Assembly: GCA_024640135.1 (NCBI GenBank)
Contig: JAHEFO010000011.1
Location: 1-36,102 of the forward strand
DNA length: 36,102 nucleotides
Source of the DNA: Acidobacteriota bacterium
GTDB lineage: Bacteria > Acidobacteriota > Vicinamibacteria > Vicinamibacterales > SCN-69-37
Reading direction: 5' to 3'
The stretch's first letter is position 1. Each line of letters opens with the position of its first letter. Below the pieces are notes generated by a model. It ran no database searches. It was not told the origin of the DNA and was given only the letters and a program-made list of their open reading frames with translations. A program made the translations under genes and the position numbers. This document shows, piece by piece, positions 9,031-15,142 of this stretch.

Positions 9031-9129
9031 TTTATCGCGAGTGGTCGAGGGATCAGGCCCGACGACACCACAGCAACCAGGCGGCCATCGCCCAGGTGCT
9101 AATTCCTGCCCGAGACCGGGGAAGATAAA
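9031..9129 (+). ncRNA. SAM-I (S-box) riboswitch
   Basis: The leader matches the S-box aptamer in order. The P1 5' strand TTTATC (9031-9036) pairs exactly with GATAAA (9124-9129). Between them lie AGGGA (9048-9052), GGCCC, GCAACC (9073-9078), the GGTGCTAATTCC junction (9095-9106) and GAAGATAAA at the 3' end. SAM-I riboswitches bind S-adenosylmethionine and switch off methionine-synthesis genes. The downstream genes (homoserine dehydrogenase, aspartate kinase, cystathionine synthase/lyase) fit. Expression platform: a hairpin at 9136-9157 follows directly but lacks a U-tract. The identification rests on motif order; a covariance-model scan would settle it. Confidence 0.88.
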
Positions 9130-9135
9130 CACGAG

Positions 9136-9157
9136 GCTGATCGCGTTCGCGATCAGC
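9136..9157 (+). other. Hairpin directly 3' of the riboswitch
   Basis: GCTGATCGC-GTTC-GCGATCAGC, a perfect 9-bp stem with a 4-base loop, seven bases after the P1 stem. It is the obvious candidate for the expression platform. No run of T follows, so a classical intrinsic terminator is not supported. A second small hairpin, GAGGCG-GGA-CGCCTC (9227-9241), abuts the Shine-Dalgarno of the next gene. Confidence 0.6.
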
Positions 9158-9256
9158 AGTCACTCTCGTTCCCACGTCGTCTTGAGTCAGTCGCGCTGAA
9201 GCAGTGCCCGGTGTCGCGATCCGCATGAGGCGGGACGCCTCGGGGAGGGGGAACGT

Positions 9257-10525
9257 GTGTCTGGGATCGCAACGAACAGGGTTGGGGTGAGGGAACTGCG
9301 CATCGGTCTGCTGGGGTGCGGCATGGTCGGCCAGGCAGTGGTGCGGGCGCTCGAGGCATCGAGTGGCCGGCTTGCCGAAGCCGGCGTCGGCGGCAAGTGC
9401 GTCGTCGCGCTCGTGCGGGATCCCGATCGGCCGAGGGCGACATCCGGCGTGGCGCTGACCAGCGACCTGGAGACGTGGCATCAGCACGGCGTCGATGTCG
9501 TGGTCGAGGCGCTTGGAGGCGTGGAACCTGCTCGCACACTGATCGCGCGCGTGCTGTCTTCTGGAATCCCGGTGGTGACCGCGAACAAATCTCTGGTCGC
9601 CGCGCACGGATTGGAACTGCAGAGGTTGGCGGCGCAGCGTGGCACCGCACTCTACTTCGAGGCGTCAGTCCTGGCCGGAGTGCCCTGCGTGAACACACTG
9701 GCCCGACGGCCGCTCGCTTCCGGCCGCGGCCACTGGGCCGGCATCGTCAACGGCACATCACATTTCGTGTCTTCCCAGATGGCGCACGGCAGAGGTTTTG
9801 AAGACGCGCTGACAGAGGCCGTAGCGCGCGGCTACGCCGAGCCGGCGAGTGACGCGGATATCAGCGGCCGTGATGCGGCTGAGAAGCTGACCATTCTGCT
9901 GCACCTGGCTGGACATGGAGACGTCACCGTTGACGATTTCCCCAGGCGCGGTATCGGTGATCTGGAACCCTGGCACTTCGCGCTCGCCGGCCGCCTGGCC
10001 GGTGTCCTGAAGCCGGTGGTGATGGCTGACACAGCCGCAGGGGGCGGAGCGTGGGTGGGACCGGCGTTCGTAGGGCAGTCGCATCCGTTCGCACAGATCA
10101 CTGGCGTGACCAATATCCTCTCCGTGGGTCGGGGAGAGGCCACAGTCACATTTTCCGGACCAGGCGCCGGCCCCGATGTGACGGCCCTCACCGTGCTGGA
10201 CGATGTGGTGGAAGCAGCATCTGGGCGGGCTCCCTGCTCGTTACCGAGTCCGGAGGCGTCCGTTCCGGTAGCCAGACATCTGCGGACTCCCAAGGCCGGC
10301 GCGTGGTTTCTGGCGATTGATCGAGTCACTTCCTCGGCAGGCGAACTTGCAGAGTTCCTTTCTGGCAACCATCTGCCAGCCCTGGCGCTGGCCTGCGAGG
10401 ACCAGCGGTTCGGGGTCCTGACGGCGCCTGCTCGTCACTCGACGCTGCGGGCGGCCGTTGAAGCCATTGCCGCCAGCGGTGTCCGCGCAACCTGGTGGCC
10501 GGTGCTGGAGGTGCCCCGTGGCTGA
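9257..10525 (+). CDS. hom: Homoserine dehydrogenase
   Basis: Reduces aspartate-4-semialdehyde to homoserine with NAD(P)H, the branch point to methionine and threonine. At 422 residues it is the stand-alone form. The N-terminal Rossmann motif GLLGCGMVGQ is followed by VEALGG, VTANKSLVA, FEASVLAGVP, IVNGTSHF and the substrate-binding block GYAEPASDADISGRDAAEKL. The C-terminal ~100 residues are loosely ACT-like (HSTLRAAVEAIAASG near the end), so weak feedback control is possible. The GTG start has a strong GGGGAGGGGG six bases upstream. It is the first gene behind the SAM riboswitch and overlaps the next gene by 8 bases. Confidence 0.93.
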   Translation: MSGIATNRVGVRELRIGLLGCGMVGQAVVRALEASSGRLAEAGVGGKCVVALVRDPDRPRATSGVALTSDLETWHQHGVDVVVEALGGVEPARTLIARVLSSGIPVVTANKSLVAAHGLELQRLAAQRGTALYFEASVLAGVPCVNTLARRPLASGRGHWAGIVNGTSHFVSSQMAHGRGFEDALTEAVARGYAEPASDADISGRDAAEKLTILLHLAGHGDVTVDDFPRRGIGDLEPWHFALAGRLAGVLKPVVMADTAAGGGAWVGPAFVGQSHPFAQITGVTNILSVGRGEATVTFSGPGAGPDVTALTVLDDVVEAASGRAPCSLPSPEASVPVARHLRTPKAGAWFLAIDRVTSSAGELAEFLSGNHLPALALACEDQRFGVLTAPARHSTLRAAVEAIAASGVRATWWPVLEVPRG

Positions 10526-11243
10526 TATCGCCGTGCTGAAACTGGGCGGATCGGTGCTCAGCGGCGTGGGCTCTTACCAGCGGGCCGCCGCGTTCTTGCG
10601 CGACGAACTGGCCCGTACGCGGACGGGCATCGTCGCGGTCGTGTCTGCGCAGTTCGGCCACACCGAGCGCCTGTGGAGTGAAGCGTGTTCTCTGACAGAC
10701 GTTGTCGACGACGATGCGCGGGACTTGTTGTGGTCGACGGGCGAGGTGCGTTCGGTGGCGTTGCTGACGATGGCAGTTCGCGCGGCGGGTCTGACGGCGG
10801 TTGGGCTGAACGTCCACGAGACCGGTCTGCGCGTGGAGGCGCGGATGTGGACCGGCGCCGAAGGCCTGGTGTTGAATCCGCTGTCGCTGCGATCCGCGAT
10901 CGGCCGCCACGACGTGGTGGTGGTTCCCGGGTTTCTGGCCACGTGTCGACAACAACTGGTGACCCTTGGACGCGGCGGATCGGATTGGTCCGCGGTCGCA
11001 CTGGCCACGGCGCTCCGGGCCTCGCGATGCGAGCTAATCAAGGACGTGCCCGGGTATTTCACGGCCGATCCGCAGACCTCGCCTGATGCCATGTTGATCA
11101 ATGCACTCGACTACGTCACAGCTCTGGAAATGGCCGATGCCGGCTGTCCTCTCGTGCAGCGTCAGGCGATCGATGAGGCTCGTCGCGCTCACTTGCCGCT
11201 CATCGTTCGCAGTTTTGACAGCCTTGGGACCAGAGTGGCCTGA
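10518..11243 (+). CDS. Aspartate kinase-like protein lacking ACT domains
   Basis: 241 residues of amino-acid-kinase fold. The N-terminal ATP/phosphate loop KLGGSVL is near residue 8. The block GRGGSDWSAVALATAL, then the DVPGYFTADPQ stretch, and the C-terminal ALEMADAGCPLVQRQAIDEA are the aspartokinase signatures. Ordinary aspartokinases are 400-450 aa with two C-terminal ACT domains that bind lysine or threonine. This one ends where the kinase fold ends, so amino-acid feedback would be lost unless a partner supplies it. The GTG at 10518 is chosen because GGAGGTG lies 5 bases upstream; it overlaps hom by 8 bases. Role: first step toward homoserine, or a related phosphorylation; the substrate is inferred from family and context. 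Confidence 0.82.
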   Translation: MADIAVLKLGGSVLSGVGSYQRAAAFLRDELARTRTGIVAVVSAQFGHTERLWSEACSLTDVVDDDARDLLWSTGEVRSVALLTMAVRAAGLTAVGLNVHETGLRVEARMWTGAEGLVLNPLSLRSAIGRHDVVVVPGFLATCRQQLVTLGRGGSDWSAVALATALRASRCELIKDVPGYFTADPQTSPDAMLINALDYVTALEMADAGCPLVQRQAIDEARRAHLPLIVRSFDSLGTRVA

Positions 11244-11261
11244 CGCACAGGAACAGCAAGA

Positions 11262-11308
11262 AGACGCCGGGTGTCTCTTCACAATTCGCAAAGAGACACC
11301 CGGCGTCT
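11262..11308 (+). repeat. 18-bp perfect hairpin between the kinase and cystathionine genes
   Basis: AGACGCCGGGTGTCTCTT (11262-11279) and its exact reverse complement (11291-11308) are separated by 11 bases. The sequence GTCTCTTCACA also occurs as a direct repeat on the 3' side of each arm (11272-11282 and 11303-11313). It lies 19 bases after one stop codon and 18 before the next start. No T-tract follows, so it is not a standard terminator; it could be an RNA-stabilising stem, an attenuator, or a REP-like palindromic element. Confidence 0.9.
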
Positions 11309-11326
11309 CTTCACAGGGAGACACGT

Positions 11327-12502
11327 ATGGAGTTTGGAACACGCACGATTCATTCAGGGCAGCCGTCAGAGCCGAACACAGGAGCCATGGTGGCACCGAT
11401 CTTTCAGACCACCACGTATCAGCAGATCGGACCTGGAGAACACCGCGGGTTTGACTACACCCGTACTTCGAATCCGACCCGGCAGCGGCTGGAGGCTGTG
11501 CTGACGAATCTGGAGGGCGGCACACGCTGTGCCGTGTTCGGGTCAGGTCTGGCGGCAGAGAACGCCATCCTTCAGGCGCATCTGAAGCCCGGAGACACGA
11601 TCGTCGTGCCTGTTGATGTGTATGGCGGCACGTTCAGGCTGCTGCATCAGGTCTTTGAGCCGATGGGTGCCGTGGTGCGCCGGGTGGACTTCAGCGATCT
11701 GGCGGCATTGGAGCGGGCCGTGGACACGAAGCCGAAGATCGTCTGGCTCGAGTCGCCCACGAATCCGCGATTGCTGGTGTACGACATCGAGGCCGTGGCG
11801 CGCGTCGCCCATCGGGCTGGTGCGATTGTCGTCGTGGACAACACCTTCGCGACGCCGTACTTCCAGCAGCCCCTGTCGTTGGGAGCGGACCTGGTAATCC
11901 AGAGCGTCACCAAGTACCTGGCTGGGCACCTGGACGTCATTCAGGGGGCCGTCATCGCCAGGGAACCGGGGGTCTTCGAACCCGTCGGGTTTCTGCAGAA
12001 CGCCCTCGGTGGCGTGCCGAGTCCGTTTGATTGCTGGCTCACCTTGCGCGGCGTGAAGACACTGGAACTGCGCATGGAGCGCCACGCGCAGAACGCGGCG
12101 GCGATCGCCGACGCGCTCCTGCAGCATCCGAGAGTCAGGCGTGTGTACTACCCAGGATTGTCAGATCACCCGGGCCACGAGGTGGCCAGACGGCAGATGA
12201 GCGGCTTCGGCGGCATGGTGTCCTTCGAACTGGAGGGCACGGTTGAGGACGCGTCGGCGTTTGTGTCCTCGCTCACGTACTTCGCGCTGGGTGAGAGTCT
12301 GGGAGGTGTCCGGTCGCTGGTCTGCCTTCCATGCAAGATGACTCACGCATCGATTCCCGCTGAGACGCGCGCCGAGTTGGGATTATCCGACACTCTGATT
12401 CGCCTTTCGCCCGGGATCGAACACCCCAAAGACCTGGTCGGCGACTTGACCGCGAAGCTGGACGCCCTGGTCTCGGTGCCCGACTTGGCCGCGACCCGTT
12501 GA
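11327..12502 (+). CDS. metB: Cystathionine gamma-synthase / gamma-lyase family PLP enzyme
   Basis: 391 residues, the usual length of Cys/Met-metabolism PLP enzymes. The PLP lysine is K196 in QSVTKYLAGH, with D171 (VVDNTFATPYFQ) binding the pyridine nitrogen. Other family marks are YTRTSNPTR (residues 44-52), VFGSGLAAENA and the C-terminal ESLGGVRSL with THASIP. Sequence alone does not separate cystathionine gamma-synthase (methionine synthesis) from gamma-lyase (reverse transsulfuration) or O-acylhomoserine sulfhydrylase. Sitting behind a SAM riboswitch with homoserine dehydrogenase favours a synthetic, methionine-directed role. GGGAG lies 8 bases before the ATG, and the 18-bp hairpin is just upstream. 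Confidence 0.88.
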   Translation: MEFGTRTIHSGQPSEPNTGAMVAPIFQTTTYQQIGPGEHRGFDYTRTSNPTRQRLEAVLTNLEGGTRCAVFGSGLAAENAILQAHLKPGDTIVVPVDVYGGTFRLLHQVFEPMGAVVRRVDFSDLAALERAVDTKPKIVWLESPTNPRLLVYDIEAVARVAHRAGAIVVVDNTFATPYFQQPLSLGADLVIQSVTKYLAGHLDVIQGAVIAREPGVFEPVGFLQNALGGVPSPFDCWLTLRGVKTLELRMERHAQNAAAIADALLQHPRVRRVYYPGLSDHPGHEVARRQMSGFGGMVSFELEGTVEDASAFVSSLTYFALGESLGGVRSLVCLPCKMTHASIPAETRAELGLSDTLIRLSPGIEHPKDLVGDLTAKLDALVSVPDLAATR

Positions 12503-12535
12503 CCCGGAACTCCTGGACCTCTGGTCCCCCGTTCG

Positions 12536-12549
12536 GTGTCAAATGACAC
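12536..12549. promoter_or_regulatory. Short inverted repeat abutting the TPR lipoprotein start codon
   Basis: GTGTCA-AA-TGACAC has perfect 6-base arms and ends one base before the ATG at 12550. No Shine-Dalgarno is visible in front of that ATG, so the palindrome occupies the place where one would be expected. It may be an operator or simply chance. Confidence 0.4.
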
Positions 12550-14082
12550 ATGCGCATCTTCGGGGCGTTGCTGATTCTGGCCACCGTTGGGTGCGCGTCG
12601 GCGCCCATCAGGAAGGCCGATGCGGCCAGCCTTGCCGCCGCCGAGAGCCGCCTGCTCGACGGCTGCTACGTGTGCCTCCTGGAGGCCCGGGATGTCTTTG
12701 AGCGCGTGGCCGTGGGGAAGGCTCGCCCCTTGGTCATTGCCAGGTTGTTCGAGACGTACGTCCTGATTGGATTGCGCGAACGTGAACTGGCGCTTGACAG
12801 CTCCGAGGCCTTCTCGAAGGCGCGAGCGCTGGTGACGGAGTTGCCACCGTCTTACGCGGGGGCGCAGTACGTCGACCTTGCGGAACTGATGCCGCCTGAT
12901 TTTGCGGGGACCCCTCGCGCCGAATCGACCCAGCTGCGACGACGTGTTCCGGCGCAGGCCCGGTTGGCCGAGCTCAAAGCCGGGCTGGCCACTGGCGAGG
13001 CGAGTGAGCCGTTTCGTGCCTACCTGTCCGCCGGCGTGGACTGTCTCGCGTCATCAAGGAATCTTGTCACCATGGAGTCGCCGGCTTCGGAGGTGCCGGC
13101 AGGAACATCGCTGCTGGTGAAATATCGCAGGGCCACGTGTCCCATTGTCCGAGCGGCCGTCCTGGAAGAGCTGTTGACCGAAGTCCCCGCTTTTGTGGAG
13201 GCAGGTCTGTTCCTGGCACGGCAGGCATCGTTGAACATCACTGCGGCGTACGTGAAGAACAGGCGCTCATGGTTGTCGAATGCATATGCGACGTTCCCTC
13301 GCTCCGCGTCCGTCACCTATGCTCTGGGGGTCTTGAACCAGACCATCGGGGATTGCAGGGCGGCGATTCGGTTCTATGAGGACACGATCGCCCTCCAGGA
13401 ACGTCACGAAGATGCGGCGATGCAGCGAGTGATCTGCCTGGGGCATATCGGGCAATTCGTTCCCGCGATCGAAGGCGCGACACGCATCATCGATCGCGGC
13501 TCCTACAACCTGGCGGACGCGTTCTATTGGCGCGCCTGGAACCGGCATCGGCGTCGAGAGCTTGCCGAGGCTCGTGCCGATATCGACAAGGCCCGCTCGA
13601 TCTCGTTCAACGTACAGGTCCTCATATTGGGAGGCGGCATCAAGTACGACCAGGGCGACCTGGCGTTGGCCGAACTCGATCTGACTGAGGCGGTTCGGAT
13701 GGACCCGTCGCAGTGCATCGCGCAGTGGTATCTGGGCCTGGTCATGTTCAAGAAATCCGCCTGGCCAGAGACTGCGGCCCGGTTCGGCCAGGCGTCCGTC
13801 TGCTACGAGACGTCGGCGAACGAGAGCGTCAGCCGGCTTGAGGCCATGCGGGCGTCAGACCATGACGAAGATTTCAAGGCCACCCAGATCGCCGGATTCG
13901 AGGCGGTCATCAAGGAGGATCGCGACCAGCAATGGGCGGCGGTCTTCAACGCCGCGAACGCCTTCGCCTGGGCCGACCAGCGGGAGACCGCGCTCAAATG
14001 GCTCGATCGGATTCCCGCCGACGCCCTGGTGGCTCCCCAGGCGGACGAGCTTCGCAAGCTCATCGGAGGGAAGTTACAATAA
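12550..14082 (+). CDS. TPR-repeat lipoprotein, unknown function
   Basis: 510 residues. The N terminus MRIFGALLILATVGCAS is a lipoprotein signal, with Cys15 as probable lipidation site, although Thr at -3 makes the lipobox imperfect. The rest is helical. Helix pairs with TPR-like spacing are visible between residues ~255 and 430 (for example SVTYALGVLNQTIGDCRAAIRFYEDTI and CIAQWYLGLVMFKKSAWPETAARF). The N-terminal third contains a Cys pair (CYVC, near residue 38). TPR lipoproteins serve as protein-interaction scaffolds in the envelope; no partner is evident. It ends 6 bases before the cyclophilin gene, whose -10-like box lies inside its last codons. Confidence 0.75.
   Translation: MRIFGALLILATVGCASAPIRKADAASLAAAESRLLDGCYVCLLEARDVFERVAVGKARPLVIARLFETYVLIGLRERELALDSSEAFSKARALVTELPPSYAGAQYVDLAELMPPDFAGTPRAESTQLRRRVPAQARLAELKAGLATGEASEPFRAYLSAGVDCLASSRNLVTMESPASEVPAGTSLLVKYRRATCPIVRAAVLEELLTEVPAFVEAGLFLARQASLNITAAYVKNRRSWLSNAYATFPRSASVTYALGVLNQTIGDCRAAIRFYEDTIALQERHEDAAMQRVICLGHIGQFVPAIEGATRIIDRGSYNLADAFYWRAWNRHRRRELAEARADIDKARSISFNVQVLILGGGIKYDQGDLALAELDLTEAVRMDPSQCIAQWYLGLVMFKKSAWPETAARFGQASVCYETSANESVSRLEAMRASDHDEDFKATQIAGFEAVIKEDRDQQWAAVFNAANAFAWADQRETALKWLDRIPADALVAPQADELRKLIGGKLQ
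14075..14080 (+). promoter_or_regulatory. -10-like TACAAT just ahead of the cyclophilin start
   Basis: TACAAT lies eight bases before the ATG at 14089, inside the end of the TPR lipoprotein gene. A transcript from it would begin at or next to the start codon. A GGAGGG at 14066-14071 is too far from this ATG to serve it, although it is well placed for a 12-codon mini-ORF starting at 14082. Confidence 0.4.
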
Positions 14083-14088
14083 TGGACT

Positions 14089-14613
14089 ATGTTGAATCCC
14101 GGCCTGTACGCGAATTTTGAAACCACCCTCGGCAATTTCACCGTCGAGCTCTTCGAAGACAAGGTGCCCGCGACCGTCGGCATCTTTGCCGGACTTGTGC
14201 AGGGCACAAAGGAGTGGAAACACCCCAAGACCGGCGAGACCCACAAGGACAAGCCCTACTACGATGGCATCATCTTCCACCGTGTCATCGAAGGCTTCAT
14301 GATCCAGGGCGGCGATCCGCTGGGGATGGGTCACGGTGGCCCCGGTTTCCAGTTTGCTGACGAGTTCCACCCCGATCTGCGCCATGACCAGGCGGGCGTG
14401 CTCTCGATGGCCAATGCAGGCCCGAACACCAATGGCAGCCAGTTCTTCATCACGCTGGCCGCCACGCCGCATCTCGATCGCCGGCACTCGGTCTTTGGCA
14501 AGGTTGTGGAAGGTCTCGATGTCGTCCACGCGATCGGCCGCACCCAGACTGATGCTCAGGACCGGCCCCGAACGCCGGTTGCCATGAACAAGGTCACGAT
14601 TACCAGAATCTGA
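14089..14613 (+). CDS. Cyclophilin-type peptidyl-prolyl isomerase
   Basis: 174 residues, a single cyclophilin domain without a signal peptide, so probably cytoplasmic. It catalyses cis-trans isomerisation of X-Pro bonds during folding. The active-site blocks are present: [14 protein letters not shown] with the catalytic Arg, then [19 protein letters not shown] and [15 protein letters not shown]. The insertion [20 protein letters not shown] before FHR is typical of bacterial PpiB-like proteins of this group. No Shine-Dalgarno precedes the ATG at the usual distance, and TACAAT lies 8 bases upstream, so a leaderless mRNA is plausible. Confidence 0.93.
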   Translation: MLNPGLYANFETTLGNFTVELFEDKVPATVGIFAGLVQGTKEWKHPKTGETHKDKPYYDGIIFHRVIEGFMIQGGDPLGMGHGGPGFQFADEFHPDLRHDQAGVLSMANAGPNTNGSQFFITLAATPHLDRRHSVFGKVVEGLDVVHAIGRTQTDAQDRPRTPVAMNKVTITRI

Positions 14614-14700
14614 GATCTGGAATCTCGAATCGTTTATCGCGACAGCGGTAATCGGGAATCAGTAATCGAAATCGGGGGAATCGCGGAATCCCGGAATCGG
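14607..14700 (+). repeat. Degenerate AATC-rich short repeat cluster
   Basis: The non-coding stretch between the cyclophilin and blaI genes contains about ten copies of AATC in the contexts GGAATC, GTAATC and GAAATC, spaced 7 to 9 bases with G-rich fillers (best at 14648-14699). It looks like a decayed tandem repeat, similar in scale to the heptamer array at 8876-8952 but of different sequence. Confidence 0.6.
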
Positions 14701-14703
14701 ACG

Positions 14704-14748
14704 ATCTACGAAGAATTTCGTTGACATCTACGAATAGGTTCGTAATCA
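14704..14748 (+). promoter_or_regulatory. blaI promoter with two tandem dyad operators
   Basis: Two copies of ACGAA-N4-TTCGT lie at 14708-14721 and 14730-14743 (the second extends to TACGAA-TAGG-TTCGTA). Their centres are 22 bp apart, two helical turns, and each is preceded by ATCT. TTGACA (14721-14726) and TAATCA (14743-14748), 16 bases apart, form the promoter, so the second dyad fills the spacer and edges into the -10. BlaI/MecI repressors bind such tandem dyads as dimers, so autoregulation is expected. The -10 ends 7 bases before the ATG, suggesting a leaderless mRNA. Confidence 0.78.
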
Positions 14749-14755
14749 TCCGGGT

Positions 14756-15142
14756 ATGGCACAACTCCGGGCGCGACCGACCGACGCGGAATTGGCGATC
14801 CTGCAAGTCTTGTGGGACCGCGGACCGTCCACGGTCCGGCAGGTCTTCGAGACACTCGCCGACGCGCGCGAGACCGGCTACACCACGACGCTGAAACTCA
14901 TGCAGATCATGGCCGAGAAGGGCCTGGTCACTCGCGACGAGTCTGCGCGCACCCATATCTACGCCGCCAGAAGTTCACGCAACAAGACCCAGCAGCGCCT
15001 GGTCAGCGATCTGCTCGACCGCGCCTTTGGTGGTTCAGCGGCCACGTTGGTGATGCAGGCGCTCAGTTCCCATCCAACTTCGCCCGAGGAACTCCGGGAC
15101 ATCGAACGGCTGATTGCCAACTTCCGGGAGAAGAAGCGATGA
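14756..15142 (+). CDS. BlaI/MecI/CopY-family repressor
   Basis: 128 residues, typical for the family. The N-terminal winged helix starts with LRARPTDAELAILQVLWDRGPSTVRQVFETL and continues through GYTTTLKLMQIMAEKGLV; the C-terminal helices (residues ~80-125) dimerise. In the family the repressor is inactivated when a paired M56 membrane protease triggers its cleavage. The usual cleavage region lies between DNA-binding and dimer domains; here that is near TQQRLVSDLLDRAF. Two dyads directly upstream suggest it represses its own operon. Its stop overlaps the M56 gene start as ATGA (15139-15142), so the pair is made in a coupled way. Confidence 0.9.
   Translation: MAQLRARPTDAELAILQVLWDRGPSTVRQVFETLADARETGYTTTLKLMQIMAEKGLVTRDESARTHIYAARSSRNKTQQRLVSDLLDRAFGGSAATLVMQALSSHPTSPEELRDIERLIANFREKKR

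Noticed and set aside
11262-11308. Rho-independent terminator
   Set aside because: The stem is strong, but the 3' side is followed by CTTCACAGGG rather than a T-tract, and the next gene starts 18 bases later in the same pathway.
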